Assembly: GCA_033064195.1 (NCBI GenBank)
Contig: JARBJD010000276.1
Coordinates: 1-64,000 of the forward strand
DNA: 64,000 bases
Direction of reading: 5' to 3'
Source: Blattamonas nauphoetae
Lineage: Eukaryota > Preaxostyla > Oxymonadida
Below the pieces are notes generated by a model. That model did no database searches. It was not told the DNA's origin and saw only the letters and a program-made list of their open reading frames with translations. Below, one piece after another: positions 45,501-56,561 of this stretch. The position numbers and the translations under genes were made by a program. Positions within the stretch are counted from its first letter, which is position 1, and every line of letters begins with the position of its first letter.

Positions 45501-45960
45501 CCGAGTCGAGAGCCAACTGCAACAACAATCGCAAGGAGGTCAGATAAAAGGGAGCGAGTCTCGAAACAATGAAGATCGTCGATGGAATGCTCCAGAACAG
45601 GAGACGAAGGAGGGCGAGAACGACACAGCGAAGGAGGAAGGAGGATACGATGAAATGAAAGCGTCGGTTTTTCGGCTCGGCCTCGTCTTGTGGGAAATCG
45701 AGACTGAACAGGTGCCCTTCGCGGAGCAGGACACTGTGAATGCGTCTCGGCAGATCAAGGCAGGCGTAACACCTCTGATCCACAACTGGGAAGACGAATC
45801 GATGGCGACTCTTGTTCGTGAATGTCTCTCCATATCACCTGACGAACGACCCACGTTGGCAGATGTGAAATCACGACTGAGAGTTCTGAGCTCCCAACCA
45901 CAGATTCCTATTCAGCCAGTTCCGAACGAGCCTGTTGTCGTTTCTGGAGTTACTGCCTGA
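36561..45960 (+). CDS. Giant beta-helix receptor with kinase C-lobe, about 3130 aa, frame change at 43.2 kb
   Basis: A paralog of the divergent neighbour, more than twice as long. The start at 36561 gives a signal peptide (MMMHISVIAIFLSILKP); the frame stays open upstream to an ATG at 36378. The ectodomain is many Ser/Thr/Cys-rich beta-helix-like repeats with several embedded cysteine motifs (CGSSTFQCTTL, CGVSALPCSSL, CGSNSIWCPT), suggesting repeated modules of about 500-800 residues. A membrane helix near 44975-45030 (VVPIVAVIIAALFLIIIL) is followed by a juxtamembrane stretch and a kinase C-lobe lacking N-lobe and catalytic loop (HWIIMD; RWNAPEQ; LGLVLWEIET; ECLSISPDERPTL). The first frame ends at 43253 and the second is open from about 43210, so a one-base frame change or a 52-nt intron (43208-43259) lies there. 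Confidence 0.78.
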
Positions 45961-46802
45961 TCTTCGCCACTCCAACGGAAAAACCACCAGCCACTTCGAA
46001 CACCACCCATCTCATCATCTCTTCGTTCTCATGTCACTGTTGCCGAAATGGATTCTTTTCACGTCACGATCAAATCCCTCCTGCTCTCAACCCACCTCAC
46101 ACGAATCAGCTCAAGCCCACGCAACCGCACGAGACTTGAGATTCACGTCACTCCATCTCACCCTGCCATTCATCCCACCCACCAACACAATCACTCATCG
46201 TCGACCAGCGCTCCACCAAGCTGGACTTGTGACGTCGATCGATCACCCTCACTTCACAATGAGAACATCACTTGGACTGCTGTGGTCGTCTTCATTGCTT
46301 TCACGCATCGCACACATCCTTCTTCGTGATTCTGAGTGGAATCATCCGTCGACGAGATGATTTCATAGCCCCCGCTCTTGAACTGTTCAGTGTCTCTTGA
46401 TTCACAATTGTTCTTCCTTTATCTCACGTCACTTCTGTCATTCATTGCCGACCGATTCGACTCAACTGTGTCTCATTTCACTCCCCTCCGTCGCCTTCCT
46501 TCCCTTTGCTGTTCTTTTGCCCGATCTTGTTTACCCATTTTCTGGTTTTCTTCTGTTTGATTGTGTTTTCACTTCCCTGTCACTCAGACATCATTCGTTC
46601 GATTCCTCTGGGTTTGAGCAGAATGATTCAAACACGACAATTCTTATTTTTTCATGACTGTTTTCCCAATGAAATGCGAACGACTCTGTCGGAATGAGAG
46701 TGGGATGACTCTTAAATCGAAGCGTGTTTTGATTATTTTCATCATTTCTCGTCATCGACTTCGAGAGGTGACACCCGAACGACAGAGCGTGCTGAACAGT
46801 TC
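45961..46802. other. Intergenic region between convergent genes
   Basis: Separates the end of the giant receptor gene from the end of paralog A. It is C/T-rich on the plus strand, with short frames only; no repeat or gene is supported. Confidence 0.5.
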
Positions 46803-49800
46803 TTACTGATAGAGGCATTCAGACAACGAGCGTCTCGGATGAGCATTCAGACCTCGAAAGAAGTCGAACACTCTCATTCTCCGTTTCTGATCGGCTCGTC
46901 GGATTGTCGCCAGAAGAATCCCAATCACAGCAATCCCTTTCTCGTAGTCATCCAAGAACGACGAATTCCACACAGCGAACACGATATGATCCAATAGATT
47001 TTGTTTCACCAAATCTATCCGAACAGCATCAGACGAGACAGTGACAAGTCGATGAAAGAACTCGAAGGCAGCAGAAACGACTGCGGGAAAGGGAGATCTG
47101 AAAAGATGAAGACAGTGATGAGAACACAAACAGGAAATTCTCCGCGAGAAACTTGACGAAAGACGGAGTGATTGCGAAATAATGGAAATCTGAGAAGAAT
47201 GAAAAAAGTGAAGTCAGACCGTCAGAAGTCAATGATTGAACAGTGAGAGATAGAACGTGGATTCCATCGTGATACGTCATTGATGGCGACAATACGGAAT
47301 TGATGATAGCCCAGTTGGATACGGTGCGGTTTGCAGTGACGAGAGAGGGAATGCCAGAGTATGCGGAGAGAGTTTGGAGGACGCCTCGCTGAGCACCAGC
47401 CAGAGAGGGAAGATGGGAGAGGAGTGGAGAGTCGAAGTGAGAAGGAATGCTCAGCCAGTGAAGAGACACAACAATCTCTCCAGCTTTGCTCAACCAGTCC
47501 TGCGCGTCTTGTCCCGGATCCAGATCGAAGGGAGTGAGCATCGTGAACACTTTGGCGAGAGATGAACATGCACCGAAGTGAGCAGTGAATGCACCAAAGT
47601 GACTGAAGACGAAGAGAATGAGCCCCCGAATTTGGAAAGATGCTCTAATGTGTTGTGGAGAGGAGAGGAGAGTGTCGAGAAGGCGAGGAGGAGGATAGAA
47701 ATTGAAGAGGAGGACAAGGTCTGAGTGGGTGGTGTCCTGCTCTGATAGATCGACGTAGAGCATTTCAAGGAGATGGTGAAGGGCCGGCTGATCCAAATTG
47801 AGTGAGGGACATCGAAGAAGGAGGGAGTGCAGTCCAACATAAGGAGTGAAGAGGATCTTTCTCGGAGTGCAGTCGGACACATCAGGCCATACTCTGAAAA
47901 ATGTGTTGGGATCATTGCGATGAAATCTTTCAAATATGAGATCCATCGGGAAGAATGTGTGTTGGTGTTTGGGATTGATGGAGGTGTGGCTAAGAAAGTA
48001 TATTTCATTCACCTCATGTAACGATGTGTGTGGACTTGAGTCCAGATAGTTGATGATGAATTCAGTCAGTGCAGAAGGGAAATCACAGCCACAAAAGACA
48101 GACAAGAGCGAGCCGAGTTTGGTTGAGAGTGGACTCAGAAAGTGTCTGGATCGGATTTGGTCCGAAGATGGACTCGGATCGCTCGAAAGACGCGACATCA
48201 TCTGATGCCTCTTCTCAAACGAAAGAAGGAAGTCCAACCTCCATCGAACGGACATCGAAACCACATTCCTCATGAAGATACTTTCGATCAAGTCACAAGT
48301 GTAATCGAAGAGTTTAGGATCACTCAGATCAGCAGCCAGCAACCCGTCGAAATCGAAGTCTGATTCATCCATCTTCTGTCCATGTCCACTTTCGGTAATG
48401 ATGCACCATCTCACCCACAATTCCAGGAGAGTCAACTGCTCAAAAACTGTTCCATCGCGGAATGCCTTACGAAGACTGTTAAATCGGACTTCGCGAGGAT
48501 CATCGTCAGTTTGAATGAAGGGACCAGTTTCGAAGAAGAGACTAAAACATCGGGCCTGAACGGCAAGATTGGATGAGTGGAGACCAGAGATGAGGAAATT
48601 CCGAAAAGTGGCGACATCAACAATACATTCTGTGGATTTTGTCTGATGGACAATTGCATGACACCGACGGAGCGATGCCACAATCTTCACGTCGTCTGAC
48701 TGGTCGAAAAGCGAGATGTCGAACTTCTCGTTTTCATCGACGGAGTGAGGAGTTGGTTGATGATGGGCGTCCATAGCTGATTCCGATAAGATCGATGGAC
48801 GGACGTCCCACGGGAAGGAAGTGGGATGTGGTCGTGTGAGGTGAAGATGGATCGCAGAGAGGATCTGTCGGGAATGGTGAGCGATGGAGTCTGAATGGAA
48901 GGACAACTGGTCGGATGCGATGAGTTGAGAATCGGAAGACGATTGATCAGATGGGAGTGATGTTTGCGTGGAGATGGCAGTTGACAATTGTGAAGGGCCC
49001 ACGTCCATCAAATTCCACGTCACATCAATCTCGCTTGGGAGGCGAGTGATGGATATGTTCATCTCATTCGACGAGGAGTCTGATTCACTGCTCTCTTCGA
49101 TTTGAGATGGGTTAGCGATGAGTTGATGTTTCGTTTGGAGTGAGAGGAGTGTGGCTCGAAGACAGCGAGATTGGAGGAAGGAAAGATCAGACTGAAGAGA
49201 AAGATGAACAGAAATGAAGACACACCCCAATCGTTGCATCTTTCTCGATTGACTCCATCATCGTCATCCATTCCAACCAGTCATAATAGGCATTGGAAAC
49301 GATCTCCAGTGAGTGTGTCTCTTTGACCTTCTTCACAGCCTTCAGAAGCTCTTCCGAAGATTCAACATTCTTACCGCGCAGAAATGAGTGGGATGGAAGA
49401 ATGAAAGAACTGCGTTTGTCGGGATGATGAATAAAACGAATGAATATTTTGGTGATGTTGTGGAGGAGAAATATATCGGAAAATTCATTGTCATTCTCGC
49501 GGAAGTCACGACAATATGCTGCAAAATATTGTGAGTGATCAGTTGGAGACGAGGTTGGGAGAATGATATCTCCAGAAGCAACGAAATGGTCGACAAGGGC
49601 AATCATGATGCGAGAGAAGACAATCTTTTCACGTTTTGGATGAAGAGGGATGATCAATTGACTCAGTTGTTCAAGTGTGCGATGAGAATGCACAAAGAAC
49701 CAGCAGAGAGTGGAGATGTCGGAAGAGAGAGAACCAGAAATCGAGGGTTGGGATGGCGACGAGGGAAAAGCTGATCAGACGATGAAAGGAGAAAAAGAGA

Positions 49801-50128
49801 AGACCGATCACGATTGTGGAGGATGAGTCAATTCGGATGTTCTCGAATGTCAGAGGCGGGGCAGAGGGGTGTTCATTTCGGAACAGTTCCGCTCCAATCA
49901 CCGCTTCAACAAACCATTCCATCAATCTCTGAAGGAAGTGAGCAAAGTAGGAGAACAACACACTGTCCAAGGAAGAGACTTATCACCACTTTCAAACCAC
50001 TGGAGATGTGATTCGAGAGATTGTGTCCGAATCTTCTGAGAAAGTGCTTTATCAGTCATGTGTCTCTCGCTGCACTTTGTGGATGTAGAATCAATGAATG
50101 TAGGGGAAAGAGAAGGCTGTTCACTCAT
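46803..50128 (-). CDS. Paralog A: unknown helical protein, about 1039 aa, six exons
   Basis: Unrecognised host protein, helix-rich and probably alpha-solenoid; the C-terminal part (SSDAVRIDLVKQNLLDHIVF ...) resembles ARM/HEAT-type repeats common in oxymonad hypothetical proteins. Exons on the minus strand: 50128-49964, 49928-49735, 49661-49226, 49191-47220, 47189-47132, 47097-46803; total 3120 bases, exactly 1040 codons. Introns: 35, 73, 34, 30 and 34 nt. Four of them begin GT(G/T)TGT or GTCTGA and end in a pyrimidine tract plus CAG; the 73-nt one is less sure. The same introns occur at the same places in paralog B, and the last two in C. The start at 50128 is the first ATG. The long fourth exon contains serine-rich, low-complexity parts near residues 280-420. 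Confidence 0.75.
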
Positions 50129-50641
50129 TCACAACAAGAGATGTGGTTAGTCTGAAAAATTTGACTCTAAAATAATACCCAGAAAACTGGATGGAAATAG
50201 GAGAAAATAAAGGAGCAAGAGATATAGAGAATGATCAGTGAAGATTGAGAAATGAATATAAAACAAATATACTCCTGAGAAGCCCTTTAGAAGCAAACTC
50301 ACGAAATGATCCAATTGGGAAGATTGGGGACGCTGGAGAGAGATGAACCGATTCTGCGAGCACATACACGGCAACTGTGATGAAAATGCAGGCAGAGAAG
50401 AGTTAGTTTGAAATTGAGGGATGGTTGTCACAAAGTGTGGCTTGATCTCCTCTTTTCACGAAGGAAAGTTGTTGATTTGTCCACATACGACTCGCTCACC
50501 TCAAATGTCGAACAAGATCCTTATAACGAGACAATAGTGAAGAAGATCATTTTGAAGGAGTGCGGAAGAGTGGCAAAGTGAACGAGTTGATGTGGAGGGC
50601 AAGGGTGGACTTTCTGGGCCAAAAAACTCTAAGTAGTGGCA
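50129..50641. other. Upstream region of paralog A
   Basis: Contains the promoter of paralog A. About 50390-50460 (around CAAAGTGTGGCTTGATCTC) is similar to the region upstream of paralog B at 55920-55980, so the duplication that made A and B included the promoter. Near 50548 the sequence TTTTGAAGGAGTG matches the right flank of the Merlin element in B, marking an unoccupied site here. Confidence 0.5.
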
Positions 50642-50647
50642 AAAAAG
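50642..50647 (-). terminator. Pol III-type T6 terminator
   Basis: A run of six T on the minus strand lies directly after the 3' end of the tRNA-like gene. Confidence 0.55.
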
Positions 50648-50726
50648 TTGTGCTCGGCGGGAGTCGAACCCCGAGCACAACAGTCGACAGAGGGGTTGGC
50701 TACCGCTTGGCCAAACGCGCCGCACG
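50648..50726 (-). tRNA. tRNA-like gene (possible tRNA or tRNA pseudogene)
   Basis: The minus strand carries a good A box (TTGGCCAAGCGGTAGCC, forming a D-arm-like GGC/GCC pair) and a perfect B box (GGTTCGACTCC) about 45 bases apart, followed at once by six T residues. The 3' half forms a strong 11-bp hairpin (GTTGTGCTCGG / CCGAGCACAAC) around the T loop, and GTGC at the 5' end can pair with GCAC at the 3' end. A normal anticodon stem is not evident; the loop region contains CTGTCGA, which would read GTC (Asp). It is therefore either a divergent tRNA or a tRNA-derived Pol III gene. Confidence 0.55.
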
Positions 50727-51048
50727 TTCACTTCCAAAAAATTGGTGTCTTGAAGGGAGAACTGCAGTAGATTGTCACTTCACGATACATCATGATCAAT
50801 CGCTATGTTTTGAAAAATTGAAAGAAAATACGAGACATAAAGTTGAAATGAATCAAGAAAGCGTAAAGATGAAGTGATATAGTTCGCCGATCGACCTCAT
50901 CAAACACGATCGAATGATCGTGACATTCTCTGAGACGATCTCGACAGTATTCTCAACATTTTGAAAATAAAACGTGTTCACATCCATATTCGACAATTTA
51001 TTACGAGAGAATAGCCTCGATGAACTACAATGTCACAACACACCTCTA
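50727..51048. other. Intergenic, nothing seen
   Basis: AT-rich DNA between the tRNA-like gene and the 846-bp element. No gene or repeat recognised. Confidence 0.4.
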
Positions 51049-51894
51049 GTCACCTGAAAACCCGGTAGTAAATAACAAATCGGTAGTTTTTTTTCGGGTC
51101 CCAAAAGTGTAGAGTAACACTGGATTTCTGATTTTTTCGACAATTTTTCAATCTAAATGACATTTTTATGAATAAATGAAGTGTCCTAGGTGGTTCAGAA
51201 CAAATAGTTTTGATTACCCAGCATGATTTTCTCATGGACTTGAAAAGTTGATCTCGTTGTATCTTCATAACCAGACATAATTTTGACCTGAAATTTTCGC
51301 GAAAGTGACTGTTTTGAGAAAAATAAACTTTTGATACTTCAACTTTTTTTTTTCGCTGACACAATTTTCCTACTTTTTCATCATTTTTCACAGAATTCTG
51401 CAAGAGTCTTCGGACTTGTCAGTCACCATTCACCTTGTATGCAAAATTGATCAGTTTGATTCGATTGTGACAGTGTTGACGTCATTTTGATGAATTTTGA
51501 AAACGGGACTCCCATCTGATTCACGGTGAGAAGACAATTTCAGACCATCCGTTTACAGCGACTTTCACAATCTCTCGAGGTGGAAAAATTATTAAAAAAG
51601 TTGAAATATCATAAGTTTATTTTTCTCAAAACATTCACTTTCGCGAAAATTTCAGGTCAAAATTATGTCTGGTTATGAAGATACAACGAAATCAACTTTT
51701 CAAGTCCATGAGAAAATCATGCTGGGTAATCAAAACTATTTGTTCTGAACCACCTAGGACACTTCATTTATTCATAAAAATGTCATTTAGATTGAAAAAT
51801 TGTCGAAAAAATCAGAAATCCAGTGTTACTCTACACTTTTGGGACCCGAAAAAAAACTACCGATTTGTTATTTACTACCGGGTTTTCAGGTGAC
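51049..51894. mobile_element. 846-bp inverted-repeat element (mariner-type MITE), intact copy
   Basis: Nearly perfect terminal inverted repeats of about 300 bp (51049-51349 and 51594-51894), beginning GTCACCTGAAAACCCGG. The flanking dinucleotide is TA on both sides (51047-51048, 51895-51896), as expected for Tc1/mariner-type insertion. The 245-bp centre is unique and non-coding. Identical-looking frames on each arm arise from the inverted repeat. A second, split copy of the same family lies at 14982-21994. Confidence 0.85.
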
Positions 51895-51896
51895 TA

Positions 51897-52316
51897 TCGA
51901 TCACCTTTGGCCCAGAAAGTCCACTCGTGCCGATGTGGAGAATCTCTTCAGTGAATCATCAAACTGAACACACTTAACCTGCCCGAAGCACTGTAAAAGC
52001 TTCAACAGAATCCAATTTTCCTTTTTGAGAGAAGAACGTCCATGAACTGAGAGAGAATTGGAGAAAGAAGAGAATTTAGAAGACGCTGATTCTTCGGACG
52101 GACATCATGTGCAGCCAAATCTGATGTTGGATTTCAGCTGTTGGTTCGGAATGGCCTCGCAATGATGCTGATAACTCATCCACTCTGAGTGCTGATTGTA
52201 AGAGATGGTTGGTTCGCCGAATTAAAGTGGAGAAGGGGGAAGTGATCAGAGACATTCACAGGGTGTTCAGTCTAGAGAGCTGGGACGGGATGTTTCGCTT
52301 GGACGAGTACGCCATA
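51897..52316. other. Intergenic, downstream of paralog B
   Basis: About 420 bases with no recognisable gene. It starts right at the TA beside the 846-bp element and ends at the stop of paralog B. Confidence 0.4.
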
Positions 52317-55300
52317 CTATGAGCTTCTCGGACGGGCATTCAGACCTCGAAAGAAGTCGAATTTTCGCATTCTCCATTTCTGCTCAACTCGTCGGATTGT
52401 TGCCAGAAGAATCCCAATCACAGCAATCCCTTTCTCGTAGTCATCCAAGAACGACGAATTCGACACAGCGAACACGACATGATCCAACAGACCTTGCTTC
52501 ACCAACTCGATCCGAACTGCATCAGACGAGACACTGATTAATCGATGGATGAACTCTAATGCAACAGATACGTGTGCCGGAAGACGAGATCTGAAGAGAT
52601 GAAGAAAGAGGAGAGAACACAAACAGGACGAGACGAGTGATAAAGATCATGAGAAAGAGAGCGTTTGATGGAGAACAGAAATCTGAGAAATAGAGCGTTT
52701 GATGGAGAACAGAAATCTGAGAAAGAATTACAAAAGTGGAGTCAGACCAAAATAAGTCTCACGACGAACACATTGAGACAGAATGTGAACCCTCTCGTTG
52801 GTGGTTCCTGCATTCGACATCATGATTCGGATGCGATTCCAGTCGGATTCGGGTGTGTTCGGAGTGATGAGAGAGGGGATGCCAGAGAGAGAGGAGAGAG
52901 TTTGGAGGACGCCGCGCTGAGCACCAGCCAGAGAAGGAAGATGGCAGAGGAGTGGCGAGTCGAAGTGAGAAGGAATGTTGAGCCAGTGAAGAGACACAAC
53001 AGTCTCTCCGACAACACTCAATCTGTTGAGCTCGACTTGGTCTGGATTCGAATCGAAGGGAATCAGCATCTTGAACACTTTGGCGAGAGACGAACAATCA
53101 CCGAAGGGAGCGGTGTAAACACCAAAATCACAGAATGTGGCAAGAATGAGCATCTCGATTGGGTATGATGATCCGATGAGGCGTAAAGGGGAGAGAAAAG
53201 CGTCGAAAAGGCGAGGAGGAGGGAAATAGCAGAAGATTCTGCGAATGTCTACTTGTGTGGTGTCCTGAGCTGAGTGATCGACGATGAGCGTGAGAAGGAG
53301 TCGGGCAAGTGCTGGCTGATCGGGATTGAGTTTGGGACATCGAAGGAGGAGGGAGTGTAGTCCAACATAAGGAGTGAAGAGGAACTTTCACGGAGTGCAG
53401 TCAGATACATCAGCCCATATTTCGAAGAACGTGTCTGGATCATTGCGAAAATATCTCTCGAACATCAGATCCATCGGGAAGAAGGAGTGTCGATGTTTGG
53501 GATTGATGGAGGTGTGGTTGAGAAAGTAGGCTGGATTCACTTGAGGCGACATCATGTGTGGAATTTGGTCCAAAACAGTTGTGATGAGCTCAGTCAGTGC
53601 AGAAGGGAAATCACAACCACGAAAGACAGACAAGAACGAACCGAGAGTGATTGCGAATGGACTCATAAAGTTGCTGGGTCGTTCCTGTTTCGAAGATGGA
53701 CTCTGATCGCTGGAGAGACGCAACATCATCTGATGCCTCTTCTCAAACGAATGAAGGAAGTACAATTTCCATCGAAAGGACATCGAAACCGTTTTGATGA
53801 TGACGATTCTTTCGACGAAGCAACATGCCTCGTCGAAGAGGAGTGTGATGCCAAGATCAGCAGCCAGAAACCCGTCGAAATCGAAGTCTGACTCAACCAT
53901 CATCCGTCCATGTCCCCCCATTGCTGTGAACTGGAACCATCGCATCCACAAATGCAGCAAGGCTATTTTCTCGCAGATTGTTCCATCGCGGAATGCCTTG
54001 TGGAGATTCTGAAATTTGGTGTTGAAGGGATCGTCAGCTATGTGAAGCAACTCTGCTGATCTGAAGAAGAGTCTCTGACATTCCATCTGGATGGCGAAAT
54101 TTGACGAGTGGAGACCAGAGACGAGGGAGGTTCGGAAAGTGTCGATGTCAACCATGCATTCTGTGGAGTTCGTCGCTTCGAGAACAGCGTGACACCGACG
54201 GAGCGATGCCACGACCTTCACGTCGTCTGACTGGTCGAACAGCGAGATGTCGAACTTCTCATTTTGATCGACGAATTGAGGAGGTGGTTGGAAAGTCGCG
54301 TCCACTACCGAATCCGAAACGTTTAACGGACGGTTGTTCCATGGGAAGGAAGTGTGAGGAGGTCGTGATAGGTGAAGATGAATCATAGAGAGAATTTGCT
54401 GAGAGTGATGTCTGGCGAATTCTGTGGTGAATATCAAGTGCTCAGAAGCGAGGGCTTGCGGTTCAGAAGACGACTGATCAGATGGGAGTGATGTTTGCGT
54501 GGAGATGGCAGTTGACAATTGTGAAGGGCCGACATCCATCAGATTCCACGTCACGTCAATCTCGCTTGGGACATGAGTGATGGATGTGTTCATCTCATTC
54601 GACGATGAGTCTGATTCACGGTTCTTTTCGGTTGGAGGTTGATTGGCTCGGATTTGATGCTTCGATTGGAGGGAGAGGAGTGTGGTTCGAAGACAGCGAG
54701 ATTGGAGGAAGGAAAGATCAGTCTGAAGGGAAGAATGAACAGAAATGAAGACACACCCCAAGTGTTGCATCATCCTCGATTGTCACCATCATCTTCTCCC
54801 ATTCTGCCCAATCATAAAACACCTTCCGAATTGCCTCCAACGAGTGTGCTTCTTTGACCTTCTTCACAGCATCCAGAAGCTGTTCAGAAGATTCAACATT
54901 CTTACCGCGCAGAAATGAGTGTTCTGGCAGAAGAAAACAGTTGCGATTGTTGGTAAGTTGAATAAAACGAGTGAACGATGTGACGAGATTGTGGAGTAGA
55001 AATGGAGAGGAAGATGGACCGACATTCGCGTCAAGAGCACGATAAGAGTCTGCAAAATATTGTGAGTGATCTTTTGGGGACGAGTTTGGGAGAATGAGAT
55101 CTCCAGAAGCAACAAAATGTTCGACGAGACAAACCATGAAGCGAGAGAAGACAATATTGTCATGTTTCGGATGAAGAGGGATGATCAATCGGTTGTTGCT
55201 TTCGAGTGTTCGATGGATGTGAAGAAAGAACGAGCAGAGTGTGGAGATGTCGGAAGAGAGAGAACCAGAAATCGATGGTTCGTCTGGCGACGAGGGAAAA

Positions 55301-55659
55301 GCTGATCAGACGATGAAAGGAGAAAAAGAGAAGACCGATCACGATTGTGGAGGATGAGTCAATTCGGATGTTCTCGAATGTCAGAGGCGGGGCAGAGGGG
55401 TGTTCATTTCGGAACAGTTCCGCTCCAATCACCGCTTCAACAAACCATTCCATCAATCTCTGCAGGAAGTTGGAAAACGAGGAACAAAACACACTGTCCA
55501 TGAAAGAGACTCATCACCGCTTTCAAACTGGTGGATGTGTGATGAGAGAGATTGTGTGCGAATCTCCTCAAATAGTGCATTGGTCGCCACATCACTGTTG
55601 CCACATTCTGTGGAGATAGAATTAATGGATGGTATGGAAAGAAAAGTTCGTTGACTCAT
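52317..55659 (-). pseudogene. Paralog B: copy of A with one in-frame TGA
   Basis: Same six-exon structure as paralog A. Exons: 55659-55495, 55459-55266, 55198-54757, 54722-52748, 52682-52625, 52590-52317; total 3108 bases, 1036 codons. Introns: 35, 67, 34, 65 and 34 nt. The fourth intron is about twice as long as in A because a 34-nt unit containing the acceptor is duplicated. A single TGA at 53390-53388 (codon 712) lies where A has AGA, in the conserved context DCTP-stop-KFLFTPYVGLHS. The frame is open on both sides. So B is either a very young pseudogene, a gene making a 711-residue product, or a sequencing error. About 177 bases of exon 2 (55285-55462) match A almost perfectly, far above the rest of the gene. 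Confidence 0.72.
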
Positions 55660-56073
55660 TCAGACGACAATACAGGAACTGCTTTTGAATATCGATGAAC
55701 TCAATGGCTAGAAAATGTGAGAGAAGAAAGAGATCAGAAAAAGGGAAAATATGTAGAAACGGATGAATCAAAAGCGAAAAATGAACATCAAACGATGGAA
55801 CTCTTGTTTCGTCTGACTGAACGACGATTCACAAAAAGAGTCAATTTGGGAGATTTCTGGCGTCAGAGTGAAATGAAACGATTGTGTGAGTACAAACATG
55901 GTAACAGTAATGAAAACCCAGACTGAGAAGAGATGGTTTGAGATTAGTGTGGAATTGTCGCAAAGTGTGGCTTGATCTCACAACTATTCTTTGATCCGCT
56001 GTTTTTCAGTCTCTCCACGAGTCGATCGCATCAAAAATGGGACCAATGTTGACAGGATGATATTACTGGGAAG
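55660..56073. other. Upstream region of paralog B
   Basis: Promoter-side DNA of paralog B, partly similar to the region upstream of A (55920-55980 with 50390-50460). It is cut at 56081 by the Merlin element. Confidence 0.45.
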
Positions 56074-56561
56074 AAGTTTTTGGCATGGGTTCGGAACGTA
56101 TGCCCAAGTTCGATACGTATGTCTTTTGGATTTTCCGCGCGACCTATCAGAGTCCAAAATGAGCAAACATCTCCAAACAGTGCACAGGGGAAATATCCCT
56201 TCTAGGACATCAACTCATAGATACTCGATTTGAATTCAGGAAACCAATGGAGAAACCAGATCCTTCCACCTTGGTCAACTTTTTGGAGATATGATTCGAT
56301 TTAGATAGCCAGCGTCAAGGAATCACATCGTATTAACGGTTGAACTGAGACTGACGGTTCGATTTGATGATGTCATCGGGCCGAGAAGAGAAAACGTGTC
56401 AGATCGTGAATGGATGAAGAAGTGCATTAAATTCGTCATTTTTGATCCTATTCTTAAATCTAATCATTTTATGAAGGAAAAGGTGATAATGAAGGGGATG
56501 CAATATGTTAAACAGAGATACTCCTTCATATGAGAGATATTCGACATAATTTATTCTGACC

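Noticed and set aside
51050-51893. Two open frames with nearly identical translations (minus and plus strand)
   Set aside because: They are the two arms of the 846-bp element's terminal inverted repeat; the similarity is due to the inverted repeat, not to protein coding.
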